From the NCBI GenBank assembly GCA_910584475.1, contig CAJUBD010000021.1, positions 1 through 40,303 of the forward strand: a stretch of 40,303 nt of DNA, in the 5' to 3' direction. The translations under genes were made by a program, and so were the position numbers. How positions within the stretch are numbered: the first letter of the stretch is position 1; every line of letters begins with the position of its first letter. Positions 7,331-15,220 of the stretch are shown here, piece by piece. This DNA comes from an uncultured Treponema sp. (GTDB taxonomy: Bacteria > Spirochaetota > Spirochaetia > Treponematales > Treponemataceae). The notes under the pieces are model-generated. The model searched no databases, was not told where the DNA came from, and saw only the letters and a list, made by a program, of their open reading frames with translations.

Positions 7331-7897
7331 CTATCCCGCTATCTTGTCCAAAAACTCTTCTGGCGAGAGCGCGGCGATTTTTGAAGCTGAGAAATCTCTT
7401 GCGTTCCGAGTTATGATGTAGTCGGCATTCGCTTCGTGTGCGCACTCGCTTTGAACGCAGTCTTCAAAATCACTGAAAGACGAATTTTCCAATGAATGTT
7501 TAAAATTGTCGCTGAAATAGCGCGACAATTTTAACTTCGAGTTTTGGAACAAAACTCGCTCACCTATTGCAACTTCTCATTTCATTGCGAAGTTGCGTTT
7601 CAAAATAATGAAAAAGTTGAAACTTTTTCATTATTTTGAAATTAAAGCACGAATTATATTCTCTCTGCTTGTTCCAACTATGTCGGCGAAATCAAAAAGA
7701 TTGAAAAACAAGTCTTTGATTTCTGGCACAGAGAATTCCTTTCGCATAATATAAAAGCAATTCACGACTGTCGTGGAAGAAAAGCAAACCGAGAAATTCC
7801 GTTCAACGCATTTTTCCATAACTTGCCTTGAAATTTCTGATTGCGGGCGTTCCGAAAAATAATCGATGACGATATTTGTGTCAAGAAATATAACCAT
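7331..7897 (-). pseudogene. PIN-domain (VapC-like) toxin, interrupted by a repeat
   Basis: The N-terminal part starts at 7897 (MVIFLDTNIVIDYFSERP, with the first PIN acidic residue) and runs through ENIIRALISK to a stop near 7631. The C-terminal part is found at about 7331-7492 in another frame: SFSDFEDCVQSECAHEANAD, then YIITRNARDF and LSPEEFLDKIAG, with the later PIN acidic residues. The two parts together make one complete PIN ribonuclease of about 135 residues. Between them lies a mosaic repeat copy (7493-7645). The insertion separates the catalytic acidic residues, so the toxin is presumably inactive. The start overlaps the upstream antitoxin gene by 17 bp, the normal arrangement for a toxin-antitoxin operon. 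Confidence 0.8.
7493..7645 (+). repeat. Mosaic repeat copy inserted in the PIN toxin gene
   Basis: All four modules are present: AAAATTGTCGC with GCGACAATTTT; CGAGTTTTGGAACAAAACTCG; GCAACTTC with GAAGTTGC; and AAAATAATGAAAAAG paired with its complement around TTGAAA. The boundaries (about +/-8 bp) follow from where PIN coding similarity resumes on each side. Confidence 0.8.
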
Positions 7898-8153
7898 GCT
7901 TTTCTCTCAATGCTTTTTCAAGTTTCTCTTTATAATCAAAATCATCATTGATTTTTAAACGACCTCGATATTTTTCCAAGCGTTTTAGAGCCGCCAGCCT
8001 TTCTTGTTTCCGCTCCTCCGCACAATAGTTTTCAGGAGCGGCAGAATACAATCCTTTCGCGCTCTGCAAAAGTTGCACGACATATCCAATCTTTTCTCGC
8101 GGAATTTCATCTACAATGCTGTGCGCCTGTTTCAACAAAATCTCATACAGCAT
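7881..8153 (-). CDS. Antitoxin-like partner of the PIN toxin
   Basis: This 90-residue acidic-basic helical protein (MLYEILLKQAHSIVDEIPRE at the start; EKLEKALREKHGYIS at the end) is encoded just upstream of and overlapping the PIN gene, the position of VapB-type antitoxins. No AbrB or RHH motif is obvious, so the family is unassigned. The ATG at 8153 has GGAGG about 6-7 bp upstream. It is driven by a promoter at 8192-8220. Because the toxin is broken, the gene may be a relic under relaxed selection, though its frame is intact. Confidence 0.65.
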   Translation of the reverse strand: MLYEILLKQAHSIVDEIPREKIGYVVQLLQSAKGLYSAAPENYCAEERKQERLAALKRLEKYRGRLKINDDFDYKEKLEKALREKHGYIS

Positions 8154-8191
8154 AAGCGGCCTCCAAGTTTTTCCAGCAATTCAACAAAATA

Positions 8192-8220
8192 AGTATAGCA
8201 CGACTTTTGATTTGCCGCAA
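8192..8220 (-). promoter_or_regulatory. Promoter of the toxin-antitoxin operon
   Basis: On the minus strand, TTGCGG (8215-8220), a 17-bp spacer and TATACT (8192-8197) with an extended -10 TG. It lies about 40 bp upstream of the antitoxin ATG. Confidence 0.6.
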
Positions 8221-8253
8221 GTTTTCATATTGCAAAACGAGGCAGATTTTGGG

Positions 8254-8286
8254 CAAGGCGGAAAACGCACGTCTCATTCCGCCTTG
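8254..8286 (-). terminator. 10-bp GC-rich hairpin after the macroglobulin gene
   Basis: CAAGGCGGAA (8254-8263) pairs perfectly with TTCCGCCTTG (8277-8286), 8 bp beyond the stop codon at 8295. The minus-strand sequence after the stem (CCCAAAATCT) is a poor U-tract, so termination is likely but not certain. Confidence 0.5.
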
Positions 8287-8294
8287 CTTTTCCC

Positions 8295-11200
8295 TTACTC
8301 TATCCTGCACTCGTAGCCCGCGCTCCGTCCGAAGATTTCGCCTTCGTACATGCATTCTGCGAGCACGGCGGGCGTTTGGTATGTTCCTTTGCGCTCGGCG
8401 CGGAAGAGGAATTCAAAGCTCTGCGTTCCTGCCGCAAGGTAGTTCCAAAAGCATCGGATTTCCGCGTCATATATGTCCTGATGACTCATACGCCACGGAG
8501 AATACCAAGTTTTCGCGCCATTCTCCGCAGCATCGCCCTTTTGCGAAACGGTGGCGGTGGTGACGAACGCAGCGTTCATAATTTCACAGCCCGCAGGAAC
8601 TGCCGCGCGCAATGCCACGAACGTCCTGTCTTTCGTAGTCGTAACGAAAACTTTCTGCCTGTATATTTCGCCGCTTTTCAGCTTGGCGGCCTCCACTTTT
8701 TCTCCCGTGCGTGCATCGGTTATTTCTGTGTAGACGCAAAGCCCTTCGTCGCGCGCGAGTTGCTCTTCGGCAGGAATGGCGTATTTCATGCTCGCAGTGT
8801 AGTAAAGCGCGCCCTTTCCCTGCTTTTTTATTTCAAGCGGAATTTCCTTTTCTTTTTCAAGCGAAGCGATTTCCTCGTCCGCAAAATCAAACTGCGCGTT
8901 CACTGGATTTGCGTCCGCTCCTTTGAATTCGCCCTCAAGCAATTTATTTCCGTCGAGCAAAACCTGCGCGGAAAAGTCCGAATCTTCAAGCCCTGCCAAC
9001 TTGATGTACGAGGCAAGCGCAATGAGGGCGCGGCTCGTTTCCGCCGTGGAATGCCACGCGCCTTTGAACGCCCTTTGCATTTCAAGCATTTCGTAAACAA
9101 TGCGGCTCACATAAATGTCGCTTGCGTCCAACTTTGCAAAAAGTTCAAGGCACAACGCGTACTGTTCGATTTTTCCGCCGAAAAAATGCCAGCATTCAAA
9201 ATCGCCGCTCTGGAATGTAACGCCGCGCGTGGTCAAAGCCATCGCGTTTTTGATTTTCGCCACGGCATATTCTGCAAGTTTCCTTTCGCCATTTTCGAGC
9301 GCGGCAAGCGACGCGAACGCAAGCGCGTTTATCGAAGCGTTCTTGTTTTCCAAGATTTCGTTCAACTCTGCCGCGCCGAATTTCTCGCCCATCCGCGAAA
9401 GCACGTACATGCAATAACTTTGCGCGTAAAGTTGCATTTTCTCTTTCTTGCATTCATCGAATTCTTTTTTAATGAAAGAAACGAGTTTTCGCACATCAAG
9501 AGATGCTGGAATCTCGATTTTGTTTTCTTTTGCCAGCGCGAGGATTTCCGCGATTCGAAGGCTCACGGCAAGCGACGATTCTCCCGAATCCTTCCAATAC
9601 GGAAAGCCACCGTCATTTTTCTGCGCCGCCGCCCATTCGCCGAATTCTTTTTGCACCGCTTCGCGCGGCGAATCCACTTCGCTTTGCAAGCCGAAAACTT
9701 CGATGTAGTCGCCGAACGCCACGAGCGGCATCACCGCCGACGAACGCTGTTCAAGGCAGCCGTAAGGATAATGGAAAACGTAATCCACCGCGCTCGCCAA
9801 TGTTCCAAGCCTCGTAGAATCAAGTTGCAAGAAAAGCGAGCCTTTGCCATCTTCTGAAAGCGAAGGCAAAATTATTTTTTCCAACGCGGACTGCGCTTCG
9901 CTTTCCACGCCGCCGAGCGTCGTTACGGTTTCATAGACATATGGCTTTTGGATTTCAAGGCCCTTGTAAATCACCTCGTTGAGGCCGTCGCACTTCGCCT
10001 TGAACGAAAGCGTAACCCATCCGTAATCCTGCGCGCGCAAATTGAACATCACGCTTTTCGTTTTCCCCGCTTCCACCGTAACGGTCTTCCGGCTTTCGCC
10101 TGAAACTTTTGCGTTGCCGTTTCGCCGCACGAGTTCGCCGTCCTGCCTTTTATAGCCGGTCCTTTCAAGTCCTTGCAAAACGTCGAATTCGATTTGGACT
10201 GTCTTGTCTTCCGCGCTCGTGTTCGTGATGACCACGCCCGCCTCACCCAAATCTCCGGGGCGCAAAATCTTCGTCTGCACGTCGCGCACGGAAACAGGAT
10301 TCGCCACGCAAACGCTCTGCGAAGCGAGCGCGAAATTGTCGCCCGAAACGCCCACCACCGTAACTTCGTATTCGGTGAGAGTGTCGGGCAATTTAAACGT
10401 AGCAACGGCGCGTCCGTTTTCGTCCGTAACCAAATTCGGAATAAACGCCGCGGTCATGTTGAAATTGTTGCGCACCTGCACGCCTTCATTCGTGCCGCCG
10501 TCTGCGCCGCCAGACTCCGCCTTCGCCATCGGAAGCGCCATATCATACTCATACGCGCTTTCAAATTCAACGGCATCTTCCATCACCATTCCGTTGGCGG
10601 CATACAAGCGGTTTCTGTACATTATAAGTTCGCGTTCCCGCGCGGCAGTCGTGTAACTTTCATAGTCCAACTTGTCCAAAAGCCTAAAGCGCGAATCGTC
10701 GTAGTTCGAATAAGTTTGGAAGAAATTCCTGTCATAGAAAAAGTCAAGCGGAGAAGTTATCTTGTAGCCGCTCAAATTCAAAACGCCCTTGTCCACCGCG
10801 ACGAGCGCGAGTTCCGCGCCTTGCAACGGAACGTCGTTTTTTGTGGCTTGCAATTCGATTTTGACTTCGCTTCCGGGCGTGTAAGTTTTTCGCTTTGAAT
10901 CGATTTTCACTTCAAAGGATTTCGTTTCGCAGGAAACATCAAGTTCGATTGAAGCGTGCGCGGCCCGAGGCTTTCCCTCGTCGGCGGAATCATAGTCGCC
11001 CGCGCCGTTTCCGCTCCGATGAGAATGCGAGGAAACACGCACTTCGATTTTCGGCAAATAATTTTCCTTGATTGGAATTTCAATTACGGCAGAATTTCCG
11101 CTCGACTTCAAAACTTGGCTTTCAAAAACGCCGTCCGCGCAGACAGTAACAAGATAATCCGCGTCCGACAAATTCGAGTTCAATGCAATCGAAGCCATTT

Positions 11201-14186
11201 CGCCCACAGAATATATTTCCTTGTCCGCGACAAGTTCGATTTTCGGGGAATTGTCGTCGCGCGCAAAAGGCGAAACCCATTCTTCGCCGCTCGCATAGAA
11301 ATTGAATTCCGTCAAGACCTTGCGTCCTTTGGAATCCGCGCCGCTCAAAGTGAGAATGCAGTTTCCGCCCTCTTTCGGCACGACAGAAAATTCTCCTTCG
11401 CGCTCTCTCAAACTTCCTTCGGACTCTTTTTCCAAAACTTCCTTCCACCTGACTTGCTGGATTCCGTATTCGTCAAGATAAAATTCGCTCTTCCAAATTT
11501 TTCGCTCAAGTTTCCAAGAAAAATTTTCTTTTGAAAAAAGCGAACTGTCCGCTACTTGCGCTTCGGGAGTGAGCGAGATGTATTTGAAAGAAATCTTTTC
11601 GCCGGTCTTCGCAAATCCGCGCGAGCCGTCGAGTTTTTTCACTCCGATATAAAACGATGCGGGATGGACAATCGCGCTGTCCCTGGCGGCAATCATTTGG
11701 TTTGAACTGTCGGTGACAAGCGCCTGCAAATTGTATGCATAAGGCGCGCCGACTATTTTTTCAGTCCCACTTTTCACCGAGAAATTTGCCGCGCCGTCAT
11801 CGTTCAAGTTCGCCTGCTCGCTTTCATAAAAATTTTCTTCTTCCGCATCTTCTTCTACATATTCACCTTCATCGTAACTTCGCAAATAAGAAAAAAGAGC
11901 AGGGCCAAAAACGTATTCCGCGTAGTCGCCGCCCGGAGCGAAGTTCGTCTGGCTGCGCGTCCATTCCGCGCGAGCGTTTCCGCCCGAAAGCGAGCCGCCG
12001 CCCAAATATGACGCGCTTACATTTGCCGTAAGCGTGTCGCCGCGCGTGTACAAAATCGGAGTGATTTTCGCGCTCGCGCTGAACTTGAGCCGCTCGAAAT
12101 ATTGCACGGAAAAAAGCGCGTGCTGCCTTTGATGCTTTTCCGCGCCGCGCCGCTCGTATTCCACGAAATAATTTCCGGGCTTCGCGTCTTCGGGAACGCG
12201 CCATTTAGCGTTCGCCGTGCCTTGCCCTGAAACAGAACCTGAAAATTCCGCGAACACTTTTCTTTCGTTGCGGTAATAGTCGTACTGACGGTCAACGATT
12301 CGCAGAACATAGCCGCCCTGATAATTTGAATATTTTCCGTCCTTCAAAGTGCGGTCGATCACTTTTATTTCCACGTCGTCGCCCGGGCGGAAAACGTCGC
12401 TTTGCGTTATGATTTGCGTCCGCTGGCGTTCAGAATTTTGCGCCGCGCTGAGCGAAAGAAACGCCCTGTCGTTTTTCGTGCGGCACAAAAGAAAATAATT
12501 TTTCGAAACGTCGAAACTTCCTTCAAAAACAGCAATGCCGTCGGACGAAGTTTTTTGCGAGGAAATTGCTTTCGCACCGTCCAGCCTAAAAACTTTTTCC
12601 CAATAATTTTCGCCGTTCTTTCCGCGTTCTTCAGGCATTTGAAACAAAACGATTTCCGCGTCAGAAATCGCTTTGCCGCTTTTCAAACTTGAAACGCTCG
12701 CGATGATTTTTTCGGGAGTGGCGCGAACTGTGATTCCCAAATCCGTCACCTGAATGAAAGCCTCGCGCGAATGCTTTGACTCTTCTTTCGCGCCAGCATA
12801 ATTTTTATAGTAGAATTCGCTTATGAATTTTACGATTCCGCGCCGCTCGCCGTCATCGCATTCTTGCAAAAACTGCGACAAATCGACCGTAACAATTTCG
12901 CGGCGGTTTTTGTTTTCCGCGCTCGTCTTTGCGGCGAAAGTTTTTTCGCTCGGCAACTTGAAATTCTCTGAAACGCCCGCAATCGGCACGATTTTATAAA
13001 AAGACTTTTCGCTCTCAATGTTTTGCATTTCAAACGCGATTTTAGGATTCGCGCCGCTTTCCAAAAACGAAAAATTTCCCAAACGAGAATCCGCGAAAAC
13101 GTCCGCGTCGCCCACTTGGATTTTCCGCGCGATTTTATTTTCGCAAACTTGATTATAAAAATCGCGCACAGAATTTTCCTTTATCTCGAACGAATATTCG
13201 TCGGAATAAGTCACGGGCAAGTCGCTGACAGTAATCGCGTTGCCTTCGATTTTGATTTGCTCAAGTCCTATCTCAAATTGCGGCGCAAAAGAAATCGCGG
13301 AAAGAATATCGGCTTCAGTTCCCGCCTTTATCGCGTGGTTAAACGAAACGCGCAAAGTGCCGCCGCCGCTCGCCTCGACAAATTCAAACGGACGCAAAGT
13401 GTGGAATTTCAAAGCCTGCTCGCTTTCAGTCTTGCGGTAGCCTTTTTGCGGCTCGGCTCCGCTTTTCAAAGTGACCGTGATTTCCTCGTTCTGCGAAAAA
13501 GAATTTTTAATCTTCAGCAAAATCGAATTCTCTTCGATTTGCGAGGCGGAAAAATTATACTTTTTGTTTTTGGAATCGCGCACTTCGATGTGAGATGAAA
13601 TGACTTTCGCGCTCACTTTGTTTGAAAAATTGACCGCTATGTTTTTCGCGTACTCGGCGGGAATGTCATCGGAATTGAAAAAAATGTTTTCCTTTTTTTG
13701 CTCCAAATATCCCGGCACGATTTTTTGCATTCTGATTTCTTCGGTGAAAAAGTTGAACTCGCTCTGTCCCGAAAATTTCTCGCCGTTCACGGAAACGATT
13801 TCGGGATTTATTTTTACCGTGTAGATTTTCTGCGGAATCAAATCGTCCGCGCAGTCGAAGCTCAAAACCGAAGTGCCGTACCACCTGAAAACGCCTTCGA
13901 GTTTCGGCGTGATTTCGACATGCTCGCTTTTCAAAATCGGCTCGCCGAGTTTTGCGAGCGGAACGACAGGCTCGGAAAAGACGACTTGAATAGAAGGATG
14001 ATGAACGCCGCTTGAAAGCTCGCCCTCAGGCGTTACGGAGACCGCGTAGAACGGCGTGGGAATTTGTGGCGGCATGATTTTTTCCTCCTTGGAATTTTTT
14101 CCTTTGGCGGCGAACAAAAACGCGCCGCTCGCGAGAAGCAACACAACAAAAATTAAAAGCGAAAAAGTTTTTTTCTTGAATGACAT
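8295..14186 (-). CDS. Bacterial alpha-2-macroglobulin family protein
   Basis: The 1963-residue protein starts at ATG 14186 (GGAGG 4 bp upstream). MSFKKKTFSLLIFVVLLLAS followed by GAFLFAAK is a signal peptide without a lipobox cysteine, whereas many bacterial relatives are lipoproteins. N-terminal macroglobulin beta-sandwich domains (PSIQVVFSEPVVPL at about residue 65) are followed by A2M-N and bait-region domains. The thioester motif GCLEQ is encoded near 9750-9762 (about residue 1475), inside an alpha/alpha-toroid segment (YPYGCLEQRSSAVMPL). The family traps attacking proteases in the periplasm. The usual partner gene, pbpC (PBP1c), is not next to it. The thioester is intact, so covalent trapping is expected. 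An upstream -10-like TATATTAG lies in front of the gene, next to a mosaic repeat. Confidence 0.92.
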   Translation of the reverse strand: MSFKKKTFSLLIFVVLLLASGAFLFAAKGKNSKEEKIMPPQIPTPFYAVSVTPEGELSSGVHHPSIQVVFSEPVVPLAKLGEPILKSEHVEITPKLEGVFRWYGTSVLSFDCADDLIPQKIYTVKINPEIVSVNGEKFSGQSEFNFFTEEIRMQKIVPGYLEQKKENIFFNSDDIPAEYAKNIAVNFSNKVSAKVISSHIEVRDSKNKKYNFSASQIEENSILLKIKNSFSQNEEITVTLKSGAEPQKGYRKTESEQALKFHTLRPFEFVEASGGGTLRVSFNHAIKAGTEADILSAISFAPQFEIGLEQIKIEGNAITVSDLPVTYSDEYSFEIKENSVRDFYNQVCENKIARKIQVGDADVFADSRLGNFSFLESGANPKIAFEMQNIESEKSFYKIVPIAGVSENFKLPSEKTFAAKTSAENKNRREIVTVDLSQFLQECDDGERRGIVKFISEFYYKNYAGAKEESKHSREAFIQVTDLGITVRATPEKIIASVSSLKSGKAISDAEIVLFQMPEERGKNGENYWEKVFRLDGAKAISSQKTSSDGIAVFEGSFDVSKNYFLLCRTKNDRAFLSLSAAQNSERQRTQIITQSDVFRPGDDVEIKVIDRTLKDGKYSNYQGGYVLRIVDRQYDYYRNERKVFAEFSGSVSGQGTANAKWRVPEDAKPGNYFVEYERRGAEKHQRQHALFSVQYFERLKFSASAKITPILYTRGDTLTANVSASYLGGGSLSGGNARAEWTRSQTNFAPGGDYAEYVFGPALFSYLRSYDEGEYVEEDAEEENFYESEQANLNDDGAANFSVKSGTEKIVGAPYAYNLQALVTDSSNQMIAARDSAIVHPASFYIGVKKLDGSRGFAKTGEKISFKYISLTPEAQVADSSLFSKENFSWKLERKIWKSEFYLDEYGIQQVRWKEVLEKESEGSLREREGEFSVVPKEGGNCILTLSGADSKGRKVLTEFNFYASGEEWVSPFARDDNSPKIELVADKEIYSVGEMASIALNSNLSDADYLVTVCADGVFESQVLKSSGNSAVIEIPIKENYLPKIEVRVSSHSHRSGNGAGDYDSADEGKPRAAHASIELDVSCETKSFEVKIDSKRKTYTPGSEVKIELQATKNDVPLQGAELALVAVDKGVLNLSGYKITSPLDFFYDRNFFQTYSNYDDSRFRLLDKLDYESYTTAARERELIMYRNRLYAANGMVMEDAVEFESAYEYDMALPMAKAESGGADGGTNEGVQVRNNFNMTAAFIPNLVTDENGRAVATFKLPDTLTEYEVTVVGVSGDNFALASQSVCVANPVSVRDVQTKILRPGDLGEAGVVITNTSAEDKTVQIEFDVLQGLERTGYKRQDGELVRRNGNAKVSGESRKTVTVEAGKTKSVMFNLRAQDYGWVTLSFKAKCDGLNEVIYKGLEIQKPYVYETVTTLGGVESEAQSALEKIILPSLSEDGKGSLFLQLDSTRLGTLASAVDYVFHYPYGCLEQRSSAVMPLVAFGDYIEVFGLQSEVDSPREAVQKEFGEWAAAQKNDGGFPYWKDSGESSLAVSLRIAEILALAKENKIEIPASLDVRKLVSFIKKEFDECKKEKMQLYAQSYCMYVLSRMGEKFGAAELNEILENKNASINALAFASLAALENGERKLAEYAVAKIKNAMALTTRGVTFQSGDFECWHFFGGKIEQYALCLELFAKLDASDIYVSRIVYEMLEMQRAFKGAWHSTAETSRALIALASYIKLAGLEDSDFSAQVLLDGNKLLEGEFKGADANPVNAQFDFADEEIASLEKEKEIPLEIKKQGKGALYYTASMKYAIPAEEQLARDEGLCVYTEITDARTGEKVEAAKLKSGEIYRQKVFVTTTKDRTFVALRAAVPAGCEIMNAAFVTTATVSQKGDAAENGAKTWYSPWRMSHQDIYDAEIRCFWNYLAAGTQSFEFLFRAERKGTYQTPAVLAECMYEGEIFGRSAGYECRIE

Positions 14187-14253
14187 ATTTCCTCCGGTCA
14201 ATGGACAAGTTCGGAATCTTCGGTTCCCCGAACATGTCTAATATAATAAAAAC

Positions 14254-14410
14254 AACATTTAAAATCAGCAACTAAAATTGCGTTGCTGATTTTAATACGA
14301 GTTTTGTTTCAAAACTCGCCATTTACTGCGACTTCTCATTTCATTGCGAAGTCGCATTTTTTGAATAGCGAAAAACTTGAAACTTTTTCGCTATTCAAAA
14401 ATTAAGGAAC
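14254..14410 (+). repeat. Mosaic repeat, full copy
   Basis: Modules in order: AAAATCAGCAAC with GTTGCTGATTTT; CGAGTTTTGTTTCAAAACTCG; GCGACTTC with GAAGTCGC; GAATAGCGAAAAA with TTTTTCGCTATTC; end AATTAAGGAAC. The first stem is different from copies 941 and 7493 but equally paired. Confidence 0.9.
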
Positions 14411-14520
14411 ATTTAAAATCAGCAACTAAAATTGCGTTGCTGATTTTAATACGAGTTTTGTTTCAAAACTCGCTTGTTTGTCATTGTCGGGCTTGACCCG
14501 ACAATCTATTTTTAAGGAAC
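14408..14520 (+). repeat. Second adjacent copy with a swapped 3' module
   Basis: The first 66 bp (14408-14473) are identical to 14254-14319. Modules three and four are replaced by ATTGTCGGG-CTTGA-CCCGACAAT, after which the common end AAGGAAC returns (14514-14520). Confidence 0.9.
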
Positions 14521-14564
14521 TTTCAAAAAAATTGTAACATAAAACACATATTTTCGTCCACCGA

Positions 14565-14593
14565 TTGTAAAAAAAAAGCAAATGCATTATAAT
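14565..14593 (+). promoter_or_regulatory. Promoter giving a leaderless ACT-domain mRNA
   Basis: TTGTAA (14565-14570), 17 bp, TATAAT (14588-14593). Only 6 bp separate the -10 from the ATG at 14600, so transcription should start at or within a base of the A. Confidence 0.8.
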
Positions 14594-14599
14594 TAGTGT

Positions 14600-14869
14600 A
14601 TGAACGCAATTATCACCGTAGTCGGCTCAGACAAAGTCGGCATCGTATCAAAAGTCACGACATTTTTGGCGCAGCATTCGGCGAACATCGTTGATATAAC
14701 GCAATCGATTCTTTCAGGCAACTTCGTGATGATGCTGATGGTTTCGCTTGAAAACGCGGACTTGTCCATCGACAAATTCCGCGACCAAATGATTTCGCTC
14801 GGCAAGGAAATCGGCGTGGAGATCAACGTGATGCACGAGCGGGTTTTCAGCTCGATGCACCGTGTGTAA
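14600..14869 (+). CDS. ACT-domain protein (UPF0237/GcvR-like)
   Basis: This 89-residue protein is a single ACT domain: MNAIITVVGSDKVGIVSKVT, a helix with LAQHSANIVDITQSIL, then FVMMLMVSLE. UPF0237 proteins of this length are probable small-ligand or amino-acid sensors; the ligand is unknown. The start is fixed by the near-perfect promoter 6 bp upstream and the lack of any Shine-Dalgarno sequence, so the mRNA is predicted to be leaderless. It stands alone between two repeat regions, with no UPF0210 (DUF711) partner gene next to it. Confidence 0.88.
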   Translation: MNAIITVVGSDKVGIVSKVTTFLAQHSANIVDITQSILSGNFVMMLMVSLENADLSIDKFRDQMISLGKEIGVEINVMHERVFSSMHRV

Positions 14870-14873
14870 ATAA

Positions 14874-15062
14874 GGAACAGATAAAATTGCCACTAAAAAT
14901 GTGTCGCAAACCAAAGAGTTTTCATCGCGAATCTTTGGTTTGCTTACGAATTTTTCGCCTTGTTTTTATTTGCGAAAAACTCGCGCGACAATTTTAACTT
15001 CGAGTTTTGTTCCAAAACTCGCCATTTACTACGATTTTTCATTTCCTTGCACTAAATCGCCA
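14874..15062 (+). repeat. Mosaic repeat with nested branched hairpins
   Basis: An outer stem (AAAATTG near 14884 with CAATTTT near 14996) encloses AAACCAAAGA/TCTTTGGTTT and other dyads. The usual CGAGTTTTGTTCCAAAACTCG module follows at about 15000-15022. The last module is degenerate. Confidence 0.7.
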
Positions 15063-15133
15063 TCACGATGGGTTGTAACAAAAATTTGCAATCAAAATTG
15101 AAACGACATTTTAGTCCAGCTTTGACCGCTCTA

Positions 15134-15182
15134 TTGATTTTTCTTTCAAAAAAATGTATCATCTGAAGAAATGCGTCAGATG
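15134..15182 (+). promoter_or_regulatory. Promoter of the transglycosylase gene with a dyad at the start site
   Basis: TTGATT (15134-15139), 17 bp, TATCAT (15157-15162). The perfect inverted repeat CATCTGA/TCAGATG (15160-15182) overlaps the -10 and the expected start, so it could be an operator or a 5' mRNA hairpin. Confidence 0.55.
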
Positions 15183-15220
15183 ATTTTGTTTTTATATGGA
15201 CGTTTAAATTTTATGGAAGA

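Noticed and set aside
7631..7897. Two separate small genes for the PIN fragments
   Set aside because: Each half lacks residues of one PIN fold, and the gap is exactly a repeat copy, so a split gene is the better reading.
8376..9857. Long open frame opposite the macroglobulin gene
   Set aside because: It lies antisense to a clear conserved gene with GC-rich codon bias, has no family motif and is a shadow.
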